From Oharaeibacter diazotrophicus (GTDB lineage: Bacteria; Pseudomonadota; Alphaproteobacteria; Rhizobiales; Pleomorphomonadaceae): a DNA stretch of 64,000 bases. The first letter of the stretch is position 1. Each line of letters starts with the position of its first letter. This document shows, one piece after another, positions 27,030 to 36,393 of the stretch. The stretch covers positions 992,001-1,056,000 of the forward strand of contig NZ_SNXY01000006.1 of NCBI RefSeq assembly GCF_004362745.1, read 5' to 3'. Below the pieces are notes generated by a model. That model did no database searches, was not told the DNA's origin, and saw nothing but the letters and a program-made list of their open reading frames with translations. The position numbers and the translations under genes are program-made.

Positions 27030-27344
27030 TCACTCGGCGATCTTCAGTCCGATGCTGCCGGCGACGATGAGGGCGATCGAGCCGAGGCGGAGCAGCGAGG
27101 TGCCCTCGCCGAACAGCAGGATGCCGAGGATGGCGGTGCCGACCGCGCCGATGGCGCCCCAGACGGCGTAGGCGGTGCCGAGCGGCAGGTAGCGCAGCGA
27201 CCAGCCGAGCAGCAGAGTGCTCGCCGCCATCGCCGCCACGGTGACCAGCGACGGCACCAGCTTAGTAAAGCCGTCCGCGTATTTCAGCGCCAGCGTCCAG
27301 ACCACTTCCAACGCCCCGGCCGCCAGCAGAATCAACCAACCCAT
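27030..27344 (-). CDS. gdx: SMR-family guanidinium exporter (Gdx/SugE type)
   Basis: A 104 aa four-helix small multidrug resistance protein. The sequence [16 protein letters not shown] with essential Glu13, [13 protein letters not shown], the conserved [14 protein letters not shown] and IVAGSIGLK match the SugE/Gdx subtype, which exports guanidinium, better than EmrE. The start at 27344 follows GGAGG. The frame extending upstream to 27530 is antisense to PBP1A. It is convergent with the betaine operon (10-base gap). I looked for a guanidine riboswitch in the 100 bases upstream and did not see one. Confidence 0.88.
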   Translation of the reverse strand: MGWLILLAAGALEVVWTLALKYADGFTKLVPSLVTVAAMAASTLLLGWSLRYLPLGTAYAVWGAIGAVGTAILGILLFGEGTSLLRLGSIALIVAGSIGLKIAE

Positions 27345-27447
27345 GTCCTCGACGCCTCCTCGGCTCTCGCCCCCGCGTCTTAAGCGACGGCGCGAAAAGA
27401 GGCAATCCGCCTCGCTGATGGGCAGTCGACGGGGTGCGGCGGCGCGG

Positions 27448-29925
27448 TCAGTAGAGGCCGCCCGTGCCGGTGACCACCGCGCGGTCGGCGTCGGGGTCGA
27501 CCGGGGTGCCGCCGCCACCGGCGACCGCACCGCCGCTGTCGGCGCCGATGACCTCGTAGATGTCGGCCGGGCCGGTACCGGGCTTGAAGGCCTCGATGAT
27601 GGTGTTCGGGCCGCCGGACGAGCGCATGCCGGTCTTGCGGTCGATCGGCACCAGCGTCATGCCGTCGGGGACGCGGAACTCTTGCGGCGGCTGGCCGGCG
27701 AGCGCGACCGACATGAAGTCGCGGAACACCGGCGCCGCCATCAGGCCGCCGGTGGAGCCGTGGCCCATCGGGCGCGGAGTGTCGTAGCCGAGGAAGATGC
27801 CGACGACGAGGTCGGGCGTGAAGCCCAGGAACCAGGCGTCCTTCTCGTCGTTGGTGGTTCCGGTCTTGCCGGCGATCGGCCGGTTCAGGCTCTTCACCAC
27901 CGTCGCCGTGCCGCGCTGGACCACGCCCTCCATCATCGAGGTGATCTGGTAGGCAGTCATCGGGTCGAGCACCTGCTCGCGCTCGTCGATCAGTTCGGGT
28001 TCGTCCTGGCCGGTCCAGGCGTCGGCGACGCAGGCGGCGCAGACGCGCTGGTCGTGCTTGAAGATGGTGCGACCGAAGCGGTCCTGGACGCGGTCGATCA
28101 CCGTCGGCTGCACGCGGCGGCCGCCGTTGGCGATGATCGAGTAGGCGTTGGCCATGCGCAGCACCGTCGTCTCGCCGGCGCCGAGCGCCATCGAGACCAC
28201 CGGCATCATCTTGTCGTAGATGCCGAAACGCTCGGCGTATTCGGCGACCAGTGGCATGCCCATGTCGGAGGCGAGGCGGACGGTCATCAGGTTGCGCGAG
28301 CGCTCGATGCCGGTGCGCAGCGTCGACGGACCGCCGAAGCCGCCGCCGTAGTTCTGCGGCCGCCAGATCTGGCCGTTGCCCTGGTCGAGCTCGATCGGGC
28401 CGTCCATCACCACCGAGGCCGGGGTGTAGCCGTTGTCGAGCGCGGCCGAGTAGACGAAGGGCTTGAACGAGGAACCCGGCTGGCGCATCGCTTGGGTCGC
28501 GCGGTTGAATTCGCTCTGGGCGTAGGAGAAGCCGCCGACCAGCGCGCGGACGCGGCCGGTGCGCGGCTCCATCGCCACCAGCGCGCCGGAGATCTCCGGC
28601 ACCTGACGCAGCCGGTAGGTACCCTCGCCGCCGTCGCCTTCGGAGAGCTTCTCGACGTAGACGACGTCGCCGGGCGACAGCACGTCGGACGTGGCCGCGA
28701 CCTTGGCGCCGCGCCGCGGGCCCTTGCCCCAGCGCGCCCATTTCAGTTCGGAGAGCGGGATCACGCCGCGCTCGCGCTCGGTCGCGACCTTGCCGGCCGG
28801 CGTGCGGTCGGGCTGCAGACCGATGGTCGCGGCCTCCGGCCCGGCCGACAGCACGACGGCGAGCCGCCATTCCGGCAGGTCCCAGAAATACGGCACCGCG
28901 GCGAGCGCCGCGCCCCAGTCGGCGGTGACGTCGACCGTGGTGACCGGCCCGCGCCAGCCGTGCGCCTCGTCGTACTTGATCAGGCCCTTGTGCAGCGCGT
29001 CGCGCGCCATGACCTGCATCTGCGGGTCGAGCGTGGTGCGCACGGAGAGGCCGCCCTCGTAGAGACCGTTCTCGCCGTACATCTCGAGCAGCTTGCGGCG
29101 GACCTCCTCGCTGAAATAGTCGGCGGCGAAGACCTGGGCGGCGCGGTTGCGCGGCGTCACTTCCAGCGGCTCGGCCTTGGCCGCGTCGGCCTCCTCGCGC
29201 GTCGCGTAGCCGTTGATCACCATCTGGTCGAGGACGTAGTTGCGGCGTTCGACGGCGGCGGCGTTGCTGCGGTAGGGGTTGTAGTTCTCGGGGCCCTTCG
29301 GCAAGGCGGCGAGATAGGCGATCTGGGCGAGGTCGAGTTCGGCGAGCGGCTTGTCGAAATAGGCGAGCGAGGCCGCCGCGACGCCGTAGGACCGGAAGCC
29401 GAGGTAGATCTCGTTGAGATAGAGCTCGAGCACCTGGTCCTTGGAGAGCGCGTTGGTGATGCGCAGGGCGAGCAGCATCTCCTTGGCTTTGCGGTCGACG
29501 GTCCGCTCGTTGGAGAGCAGGAAGTTCTTGGCGACCTGCTGGGTGATCGTCGAGGCGCCGACGAGGCGCCGGCCGGCCATCAGGTTGTCGAAGTTCTTGA
29601 CCGTGGCCGAGGCCAGCGAGACGAGATCGACGCCGGGATGGTTGTAGAAGTCCTTGTCCTCGGCCGAGATGAACGCCTGCTTGACCCGGTCGGGGATCAG
29701 CTGGATCGGCAGGAACAGGCGGCGCTCGCGGGCGTACTCGGCCATCAGCTGACCGTCGGCCGCGTGGATGCGGCTCATCACCGGCGGCTCGTACTTCTTC
29801 AGCTGCGTGTAGTCGGGCAGCCCCTCGTTCAGCGAGGCCAGATAGATGCCCACGGCGCCGGCGACGACGAGGAACAGGAACGCGCCGATCGCGAACAGCC
29901 ACCCGAAGAACCTGATGAAGACCAT
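27448..29925 (-). CDS. mrcA: Penicillin-binding protein 1A, bifunctional
   Basis: An 825 aa class A PBP that polymerises and cross-links peptidoglycan. Order of parts: membrane anchor (residues 5-30); glycosyltransferase domain with [14 protein letters not shown] and [13 protein letters not shown]; an OB-like/linker region; transpeptidase with catalytic Ser in GSSFKPF, SRN motif and [13 protein letters not shown]. Glu in EDKDF is the glycosyltransferase base. It lies 229 bases downstream of an amidase gene on the same strand, so cell-wall synthesis and hydrolysis genes are adjacent. Length and motif set are typical of alphaproteobacterial MrcA. Confidence 0.96.
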   Translation of the reverse strand: MVFIRFFGWLFAIGAFLFLVVAGAVGIYLASLNEGLPDYTQLKKYEPPVMSRIHAADGQLMAEYARERRLFLPIQLIPDRVKQAFISAEDKDFYNHPGVDLVSLASATVKNFDNLMAGRRLVGASTITQQVAKNFLLSNERTVDRKAKEMLLALRITNALSKDQVLELYLNEIYLGFRSYGVAAASLAYFDKPLAELDLAQIAYLAALPKGPENYNPYRSNAAAVERRNYVLDQMVINGYATREEADAAKAEPLEVTPRNRAAQVFAADYFSEEVRRKLLEMYGENGLYEGGLSVRTTLDPQMQVMARDALHKGLIKYDEAHGWRGPVTTVDVTADWGAALAAVPYFWDLPEWRLAVVLSAGPEAATIGLQPDRTPAGKVATERERGVIPLSELKWARWGKGPRRGAKVAATSDVLSPGDVVYVEKLSEGDGGEGTYRLRQVPEISGALVAMEPRTGRVRALVGGFSYAQSEFNRATQAMRQPGSSFKPFVYSAALDNGYTPASVVMDGPIELDQGNGQIWRPQNYGGGFGGPSTLRTGIERSRNLMTVRLASDMGMPLVAEYAERFGIYDKMMPVVSMALGAGETTVLRMANAYSIIANGGRRVQPTVIDRVQDRFGRTIFKHDQRVCAACVADAWTGQDEPELIDEREQVLDPMTAYQITSMMEGVVQRGTATVVKSLNRPIAGKTGTTNDEKDAWFLGFTPDLVVGIFLGYDTPRPMGHGSTGGLMAAPVFRDFMSVALAGQPPQEFRVPDGMTLVPIDRKTGMRSSGGPNTIIEAFKPGTGPADIYEVIGADSGGAVAGGGGTPVDPDADRAVVTGTGGLY

Positions 29926-30154
29926 GACCCGTTCGTCTCTCGTGATCGCCGGGGGCGGCCCGCGGGCCGATGGCGCCGCGGATGTTCTCGTTTCCGGCCA
30001 GCTTATGCCGCCGTGCGCGCGCCACGTCCAGCCGCGCGCGACGACCGGGGCCGAATCCCGTCAGGCCGCGGAGGGTTCCGGCGGCTGGCCGACACTCGCC
30101 CGGCTTTATGGCGAAGCGTTGTCGCGCAAAAGATGGAAACGTCCGGCCGCGTCG

Positions 30155-31432
30155 TCAGTTGGTCGAACCGGTGGTCTCGACGCCGGCGAGCTTGCGGCCG
30201 AAGAAGCGCGTCACCGCCGCGCCGATCGCGTCGGTCACGCGGCCGCGCCACTCCTCCGAGGTCAGGAGCTTCTCGTCCTGCTCGTTGGAGAGATAGCCGA
30301 TCTCGACCAGCACCGACGGCACGTCCGGCGCCTTGAGCACCCGGAAGCCGGCGAAGCGGTGGGGATTGCGGATCATCCGCGTGGTCGACGACAGCTCGGA
30401 GACGAGGTTGTTGGCGAAGGAGACCGAGAAATTCCGGGTCTCGCGCCGAGTCAGGTCGATCAGGATGTCGGAGACTTCGTCGGTCTGGCGATCGAGGTCG
30501 AGACCGGCGACGGCGTCGGAGGCGTTCTCCTTGTCCGCGAGCGCGGCCGCTTCGCGGTCGGAGGCCCGGTCGGACAGGGTGTAGATCGTGGCGCCGCGCA
30601 CGTCGTTCTGGCGCACCGAATCGGCGTGGATCGAGACGAACAGGTCCGCCGCCTGATCGCGCGCGATCCGCACGCGGTCGCCGAGCGGCACGAAGGTGTC
30701 GTCGCGCCGCGTCATCGCGACGTCGACCTTGCCGGAGGCCTCGAGCTTCTTCTCGAGCTCGAACGCGAAGGCGAGCACCACGTCCTTCTCGAGCGCACCC
30801 GACGGCGAGATCGTGCCGGAATCGACGCCGCCGTGGCCCGGGTCGAGCATCACCAGCGGCCGGTCGTGACCGGTCGGGCGCGGGCCGGGCAGACGGTCGC
30901 CCTTGGCGACGGGCACGTCGTTGGCGACCTCGCGCTCGACGGCGGTGCGCTGCAGGTCGTCGCGGAAGGCTTCGGGCGTGGTGCCGACGAGGTCGACGAC
31001 GAGGCGCGCCGGCTGACCGTCGACCGAGGGCAGCACGAAGGACTTGTCGATTTTCACCGGACCGGTGGCGTCGATCACGATGCGCGAGCGCCCGATCGCG
31101 AGCAGGCCGTAGCGCCACCCCGAGACGAGGCCCCTGCCCTCGGCGCCCGAACCGGCCGGCAGGGAGAAGCGCACCTGCGGCAGGTCGATCACGACGCGGT
31201 AGGGATCGCCGAGGGTGAAGGCCGCTACGTCGACCGCGCGGTCGAGGTCGAGCACGAAGCGGGTGCGGGCGGCGTCGCCGACGACGCGGCCGTCGCTGGC
31301 CACGGGATAGGCGGCCGCGGCCTTGTCCGGCGCGGCGGCCGTCGCGGGCACCGTCTCGGCGCGCGCGGGCAACGGTGTCGTCGCCAAGGCGGCGAGGACC
31401 GGGAGGGCGGCAAGGGCGAGACGGCGCGACAA
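30155..31432 (-). CDS. amiC: N-acetylmuramoyl-L-alanine amidase (AMIN + Amidase_3)
   Basis: A 425 aa periplasmic zinc amidase that cuts the muramic acid-alanine bond during septum splitting. A signal peptide (LALAALPVLAALATTPLPARA) is followed by an AMIN localisation domain (about 45-150) and the catalytic domain. Zn ligands appear in LDPGHGGVDSG (His), EKD (Glu) and SIHADS (His), with the catalytic Glu in LVEIGYLSN. No ATG fits, so I take TTG at 31432, which has AGG eight bases upstream and puts the signal peptide at the N terminus. This start is uncertain. It is followed on the same strand by PBP1A and is divergent from rne. Confidence 0.9.
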   Translation of the reverse strand: MSRRLALAALPVLAALATTPLPARAETVPATAAAPDKAAAAYPVASDGRVVGDAARTRFVLDLDRAVDVAAFTLGDPYRVVIDLPQVRFSLPAGSGAEGRGLVSGWRYGLLAIGRSRIVIDATGPVKIDKSFVLPSVDGQPARLVVDLVGTTPEAFRDDLQRTAVEREVANDVPVAKGDRLPGPRPTGHDRPLVMLDPGHGGVDSGTISPSGALEKDVVLAFAFELEKKLEASGKVDVAMTRRDDTFVPLGDRVRIARDQAADLFVSIHADSVRQNDVRGATIYTLSDRASDREAAALADKENASDAVAGLDLDRQTDEVSDILIDLTRRETRNFSVSFANNLVSELSSTTRMIRNPHRFAGFRVLKAPDVPSVLVEIGYLSNEQDEKLLTSEEWRGRVTDAIGAAVTRFFGRKLAGVETTGSTN

Positions 31433-32193
31433 GCGGACCTGATCCCTTTCTCGAGGGGTCGAGGGACGACGCGGGAAGCCCACGATACATCGCGTAGGCC
31501 CGAACAGGTTAACGAAGCCTTTGCCGGCTGTCCTCCCCGGATCCGCCCGCCGGTGGCGATGACCGTGCGGCGCGCGCGACTTGCAATGCGCCGGCGCACT
31601 CCGTACAAAGAACTCTAGGAGCCCGAATCCTCGCCCTCGGTCACGAGTGCGGCCACAATGGCGATCTCTTTCCGTTTCGCAAGAGCGGTGTTCGAGATCG
31701 TCACCAGACATTTCGGGGCTCGCCGAGATGAGCCGATGTCGGTCGGCATTTGGAGCGACCCCGCACCTCGCTCGACCCGAAGCCCCAGCGGCCCGGTGGT
31801 CGGGCGGATAGGCTGGTCGGCCGCGCACCCCGAAACGATGACGGCACCGTCGCGCGGCACGTCGTGTCGCCGAGAGACATTCGCGGTCGTCCGCGCTGCC
31901 GCACCGGTTCCGGTCGGCGTGCGGGCTGCCCCTCGATGACCTGAGACTGACGAGCCGAGCGTGTCCGATACGGCTGCGACGACTGGATCGAGAAAGGCGG
32001 AGGGCCCCACGGGCCGCTTCCACCGTCCGTCGTCCTGCCTGCGCGCCCGGCCTGATTTCCCGACCTTCCATTCAACCATCGACGGACCGGAGCGGGTCGA
32101 CCCGCGCCCCGACGTCCCCCGGCGTGCGTTTTCGGGCGCGCCGGACGGGTGTCGGCGGCGTCGCGGCCCCGCACGGCCGGGAGTTCTTCGCCC
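31433..32193. other. 761-base gene-free region, amiC promoter and rne leader
   Basis: Divergent promoters of amiC (minus) and rne (plus) must lie here. The frames that cross it are antisense or low-complexity. An AT-richer patch at 31660-31760 may hold the rne promoter, which would give a 5' leader of about 430 bases. A long leader is expected because RNase E autoregulates through its own leader in other proteobacteria. I could not identify a named motif. Confidence 0.5.
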
Positions 32194-34863
32194 ATGGCCA
32201 ACAAGATGCTCATCGATGCCACCCACCCGGAGGAGACCCGGGTCGTGGTGGTCCGCGGCAGCCGAGTCGAGGAGTTCGACTTCGAATCCGCCGCCAAGAA
32301 GCAGCTGAGGGGCAACATCTATCTCGCCAAGGTGACCCGCGTGGAGCCCTCGCTCCAGGCCGCCTTCGTGGAATACGGCGGCAACCGCCACGGTTTCCTC
32401 GCCTTCTCCGAGATCCACCCCGACTACTACCAGATCCCCGTCGCCGACCGGCAGGCGCTGATCGAGGCCGAGGAGCGCGAGGAGGCCGAGGAGGCCGAGC
32501 GCCGCGCCAAGGCCCGCAAGGACCGCGAGAAGGAGAAGGCCGCCGCGGCAGCGGCCGCGGCCGCCGAGAACGGCGAAGACTCCGTCTCCGGCGACGTCGG
32601 CAACGTCTCCTCGCCCGACGAGGAGGAGGAGCACGTCGAGAGCGTCGGCGCCGAGGACGCCATGGAGGAGGTGCCGGAGCGCCGCAAGCCGCGGATGCGC
32701 CAGTACAAGATCCAGGAGGTCATCAAGCGCCGCCAGGTCATGCTGGTGCAGGTCGTCAAGGAGGAGCGCGGCAACAAGGGTGCGGCGCTGACCACCTACC
32801 TGTCGCTCGCCGGCCGCTATTCGGTGCTGATGCCGAACTCCGGCCGTGGCGGCGGCATCTCCCGCAAGATTACCAACGTCACCGACCGCAAGCGCCTCAA
32901 GGAGATCGCCGGCGATCTCGAGGTGCCCGAGGGCATGGGCGTCATCCTGCGCACCGCCGGCGCCGCGCGCACCAAGGCGGAGATCAAGCGCGACTTCGAG
33001 TACCTGCTGCGGCTGTGGGAGAACGTGCGCGAGCTGACGCTGCGCTCCTCGGCGCCGACGCTGGTCTACGAGGAGGGCTCGCTGGTCAAGCGCTCGATCC
33101 GCGACCTCTACAACAAGGACATCGACGAGGTTCTCGTCGCGGGCGAGGAGTCCTATCGCGAGGCGAAGGACTTCATGCGCATGCTGATGCCGAGCCACGC
33201 CAAGAACGTCCAGCCCTACCGCGACGCCATCCCGGTGTTCGCCCGCTTCGGCGTCGAGCCGCAGCTCGACGCGATGTTCTCGCCGCAGGTGACCCTGCGC
33301 TCGGGCGGCTACATCGTCATCAACCAGACCGAGGCGCTGGTCTCGATCGACGTCAACTCGGGCCGCTCGACCCGCGAGCACAACATCGAGGACACCGCGC
33401 TCGCCACCAACCTGGAGGCCGCCGAGGAGGTTGCCCGCCAGCTGCGCCTGCGCGACCTTGCCGGCCTGATCGTCATCGACTTCATCGACATGGAGGAGTC
33501 GAAGAACAATCGGTCGGTCGAGCGCAAGCTCAAGGACTGCCTGAAGAACGACCGCGCCCGCATCCAGGTCGGCCGGATCTCGCACTTCGGCCTGATGGAG
33601 ATGAGCCGCCAGCGCATCCGCACCGGCGTGCTCGAGGGCTCCACCGAGCTCTGCCCGCACTGCCTCGGCGCCGGCATCGTCCGCTCGACCGAATCGGTGG
33701 CGCTGCACGTGCTGCGCGCCCTCGAGGACCAGTTGATCAAGGGCGTGACCCATCACCTGACGGTGCGGACCCGCACCGCGGTGGCGCTCTACATCCTCAA
33801 CCAGAAGCGCAAGCACCTCGCCGACCTCGAGGCCCGCTTCGGCCTCAACGTCGCGATCGCCGCCGACGAGCACCTCGGTACCCAGCACTTCGCGCTGGAA
33901 CGCGGCGAGATCATCCTCAACCCGCTGCCGCCGCCGCAGCCGACCACGCTGACGCCGGAGAGCGTCCAGCCGGTCGACGAGGAGGTCTACGAGGAGGAGG
34001 ACGAGGAGACCGCCGAGGAGGAGCGCGAGGAGACCCGCGCCGAGGAGCGTTCCGACGAGCGCCGCGGCGACGGCGAGAACCGCCGCAAGCGCCGCCGCCG
34101 CCGTCGCCGGCGGCCGGGCGAGGGCCCGGCCGGTGCCGAGGGCTCGTCCGAGGACGGCGACAACGGTTCGGACGACGAGCAGGGTGACGAGACGACCGCC
34201 GCCGCCGAGACCGACGACGCCGGCGAGACCGCCGCGGCCGAGGGCGAAGGCGCCGAGGCCGGCAACGGCGACGCCGAAGGCGAGCAGCGCCGCCGGTCGC
34301 GCCGCCGCGGCCGCCGCGGGGGCCGCCGCCGGGGTGCCGGCGAGGCCGAGGGCGCCGGCGAGGCCTCCGAGGCCGGTGCCGAGGACGCACTGGCGATCGA
34401 GGGCCTCGAGACCGGCTCCGAAGCGGACTCCGACGGCACCGTGACCGAGGCCGCCCTCCCCGAGGGCGAGGCCGCCGAAGCGGCGCCGACCGACGGCGAC
34501 GACACCTCCGCGCCGGCCTTCGCCGGCGAGGACGGCTCGTCCGTCGAGCCGGCGGTCGTCGAGACCGAAGCGCCTGCCGCCTACGCCGAAGAGCCGGCGC
34601 CCGCCGCCTTCTCCGAGGACGTCGCCCCGGCCAACGAGAGCGTCGAGGCCGTCCCGGCCGAAGACGCTCCCGTGAACGAGGGCGTCGAGACCGCGGGCGA
34701 ACCGGACACCGCCGAGGCGTCCGCCGGCTCCGACGAGGCGCCCGCCGAGACCGCCGCGGAACCGGAACCGCAGGCCGAGACCCCTGCCCCGGCTCCCGAG
34801 CCCGAACCGGACGACGACCGTCCGAAGCGCAGCGGCTGGTGGCAGCGCCGCACCTTCTTCTGA
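32194..34863 (+). CDS. rne: Ribonuclease E
   Basis: An 889 aa endoribonuclease that starts mRNA decay and processes rRNA/tRNA. The N-terminal S1 domain (about 35-240) is split by an acidic, Ala/Glu-rich insertion (about 95-165: runs of EEAEEAERRAKARK and polyalanine), as in other alphaproteobacteria. The catalytic core holds the DNase I-like residues in VSIDVNSGRSTRE and VIDFIDME. The Zn-link CPHC (ELCPHCLGAG) follows. The C-terminal third is disordered, with Arg-rich RNA-binding blocks ([27 protein letters not shown]) alternating with acidic Ala/Glu/Pro stretches, and ends at RSGWWQRRTFF. That scaffold should hold degradosome partners. The start at 32194 matches MANKMLIDATHPEETR of homologues. 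Confidence 0.97.
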   Translation: MANKMLIDATHPEETRVVVVRGSRVEEFDFESAAKKQLRGNIYLAKVTRVEPSLQAAFVEYGGNRHGFLAFSEIHPDYYQIPVADRQALIEAEEREEAEEAERRAKARKDREKEKAAAAAAAAAENGEDSVSGDVGNVSSPDEEEEHVESVGAEDAMEEVPERRKPRMRQYKIQEVIKRRQVMLVQVVKEERGNKGAALTTYLSLAGRYSVLMPNSGRGGGISRKITNVTDRKRLKEIAGDLEVPEGMGVILRTAGAARTKAEIKRDFEYLLRLWENVRELTLRSSAPTLVYEEGSLVKRSIRDLYNKDIDEVLVAGEESYREAKDFMRMLMPSHAKNVQPYRDAIPVFARFGVEPQLDAMFSPQVTLRSGGYIVINQTEALVSIDVNSGRSTREHNIEDTALATNLEAAEEVARQLRLRDLAGLIVIDFIDMEESKNNRSVERKLKDCLKNDRARIQVGRISHFGLMEMSRQRIRTGVLEGSTELCPHCLGAGIVRSTESVALHVLRALEDQLIKGVTHHLTVRTRTAVALYILNQKRKHLADLEARFGLNVAIAADEHLGTQHFALERGEIILNPLPPPQPTTLTPESVQPVDEEVYEEEDEETAEEEREETRAEERSDERRGDGENRRKRRRRRRRRPGEGPAGAEGSSEDGDNGSDDEQGDETTAAAETDDAGETAAAEGEGAEAGNGDAEGEQRRRSRRRGRRGGRRRGAGEAEGAGEASEAGAEDALAIEGLETGSEADSDGTVTEAALPEGEAAEAAPTDGDDTSAPAFAGEDGSSVEPAVVETEAPAAYAEEPAPAAFSEDVAPANESVEAVPAEDAPVNEGVETAGEPDTAEASAGSDEAPAETAAEPEPQAETPAPAPEPEPDDDRPKRSGWWQRRTFF

Positions 34864-34873
34864 TCGAAAACGC

Positions 34874-34898
34874 GACGGGCGCCCATCGGGCGCCCGTC
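34874..34898 (+). terminator. Terminator hairpin after rne
   Basis: A perfect 11-bp stem GACGGGCGCCC / GGGCGCCCGTC (34874-34884 with 34888-34898) with a 3-base loop, 11 bases after the stop, followed by TTG. The T tract is short but position and strength suit a terminator. Confidence 0.7.
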
Positions 34899-34946
34899 TT
34901 GCATTCGGGAAGGCTACGGCACCGTGAGGGCGTGGCCCCTCGTCCC

Positions 34947-36095
34947 TCAGCCGAGCCACTGCCCCAGCCGGTCGCAGGCTTCCGCCACCGCCGCGTTGGT
35001 GCCGGCGAAGGAGAAGCGGACGAAGGCGTTGCCGCGGGCGGTGTCGAAGTCCGGACCCGGGGTGGCGGCGACGCCGGCCTCGAGCAGCATCCGGCGGGCG
35101 AAGTCGACGCTGTCGTTGGTGAAGCGGGTGACGTCGGCGTAGAGGTAGAAGGCGCCATCCATCGGCAGGAAGCGGTCGAGGCCGATCGCGGGCAGCCGTT
35201 CGGCGAGGAGGGCGCGGTTGGCGGCGTAGCCGGCCTTGACCCGTTCCAGTTCCTCGGTGGCGTCGAAGGCGGCGACGGCGGCGCGCTGCGACAGCGCCGG
35301 GGCGGAAATGAAGAGATTTTGCGCGATCCGCTCGACCGGGCGCACCAGCACCTCCGGCAGCACCATCCAGCCGATCCGCCAGCCGGTCATGCAGTAGTAT
35401 TTCGAGAAGGAGTTGACGACCACCACATCGTCGCCGAACTCCAGCGCCGAGGTCTCGCGGCCCTCGTAGACGAGGCCGTGGTAGATCTCGTCCATGACGA
35501 GCGCGATCTTCTCGGCGCGGCAGTGCCGCACCAGCGCCTCGATGGCGTCGCGCGTCATCATCGTGCCAGAGGGATTGGCGGGGCTGGCGACGACGAGGCC
35601 CTTCAAGGGCTTGTCGCCCGCGGCGGCCGCGACGGTGGCGGGCGTCGGCTGCCAGCGGTCGGCCGGGCCGGTCGGGATCTCGACGACCTCGAGGCCGAGC
35701 GCGGCGAGGATGTTGCGATAGGCCGGGTAGCCCGGCGTCGGCAGGCCGACGCGGTCGCCGGGATCGAACAGCGCGAGGAAGGCGAGGTTGAAGCCGCCCG
35801 ACGAGCCCGGCGTCACCGCGATCCGCGATGCCGGCACGTCGACGCCGTAGCGCTCGCCGTAGTGGCGGGCGATGCGGGCGCGCAGGTCCGGAATGCCGAG
35901 CGCCTCGGTGTAGCCGATCCGGCCCTCGGCGAGCGCGGCGGCGGCCGCGGCGCGCACCAGGGCAGGCGTCGGCGCGCCGGGCTCTCCGACCTCCATGTGC
36001 ACGATCGCCCTGCCCTCGCGCTCCAGCCGATTGGCCTGCGAGAGCACGTCCATGGCGATGAAGGGCGCGACCGCGCTGCGCTTCGACGGGATCAT
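34947..36095 (-). CDS. Class I/II PLP-dependent aminotransferase
   Basis: A 382 aa fold-type I aminotransferase. The PLP lysine is in NSFSKYYCMTGWRIGW. ASPANPSG and the DEIYHGLVY Asp/Tyr contact the cofactor, and the C-terminal FVRFSFAG supplies the carboxylate-binding Arg. It belongs to the broad aspartate/aromatic/alanine group, and specificity cannot be read off. The start at 36095 follows GGAGG, and the extension to 36179 overlaps palindromic repeats. No pathway partner is adjacent. The upstream leader contains a RIME-like hairpin at 36126-36173. Confidence 0.88.
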   Translation of the reverse strand: MIPSKRSAVAPFIAMDVLSQANRLEREGRAIVHMEVGEPGAPTPALVRAAAAAALAEGRIGYTEALGIPDLRARIARHYGERYGVDVPASRIAVTPGSSGGFNLAFLALFDPGDRVGLPTPGYPAYRNILAALGLEVVEIPTGPADRWQPTPATVAAAAGDKPLKGLVVASPANPSGTMMTRDAIEALVRHCRAEKIALVMDEIYHGLVYEGRETSALEFGDDVVVVNSFSKYYCMTGWRIGWMVLPEVLVRPVERIAQNLFISAPALSQRAAVAAFDATEELERVKAGYAANRALLAERLPAIGLDRFLPMDGAFYLYADVTRFTNDSVDFARRMLLEAGVAATPGPDFDTARGNAFVRFSFAGTNAAVAEACDRLGQWLG

Positions 36096-36125
36096 CTGGT
36101 CCTCCACGGCCCCGGTCCGCCGCCA

Positions 36126-36173
36126 GAGCATTCTCCGACCAAGTTGCACGACTTGGTCGATGCGAGAATGCTC
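36126..36173. repeat. RIME-like palindrome, unit 1
   Basis: A nested inverted repeat: outer GAGCATTCTC / GAGAATGCTC (36126-36135 with 36164-36173) and inner CGACCAAGT / ACTTGGTCG (36136-36144 with 36151-36159). It lies 31 bases upstream of the aminotransferase start. The layout resembles the intergenic mosaic palindromes common in Hyphomicrobiales genomes. Confidence 0.75.
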
Positions 36174-36186
36174 CAGCATACTGAAT

Positions 36187-36240
36187 CTGGAGCGATTTCT
36201 TATCGACCTGATGTTTCCGTCAGGTCGGAAAGCGCTCTAG
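36187..36240. repeat. RIME-like palindrome, unit 2
   Basis: An inner stem CGACCTGA / TCAGGTCG (36204-36211 with 36220-36227) is flanked by imperfect outer arms AGCGATTTC / GAAAGCGCT, with CTGGAG and CTCTAG at its edges. The outer arms and the CTCTAG end are typical of the Rhizobiales intergenic repeat. Tandem to unit 1 and AT-richer than its surroundings. Confidence 0.75.
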
Positions 36241-36393
36241 GGCGCCGGAAATTCGCGCGATGCGACCGGTTTGCGACGTTGACCACGACGCGGGCGCATC
36301 GCTATCCCTGACGGCGAGGCCGCTTCGGGGAGCGTCCGGGAGGTAGCAGGCCGACGCGGACGGCGCCAGTCCCGCCGCGCGGCCCCGGGAAGC

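Noticed and set aside
27345-27447. Possible guanidine riboswitch before the Gdx-type exporter
   Set aside because: The gap to the next gene upstream is only about 100 bases and shows none of the conserved guanidine-I/II/III motifs I know.
31615-34959. 1114-codon minus-strand frame across rne
   Set aside because: Low-complexity Gly/Leu/Val/Asp-rich sequence, no family similarity, wholly antisense to a clear RNase E gene.
36126-36240. Palindromes as an insertion-sequence end or attachment site
   Set aside because: No transposase or integrase nearby and no target duplication; the layout fits intergenic mosaic repeats.
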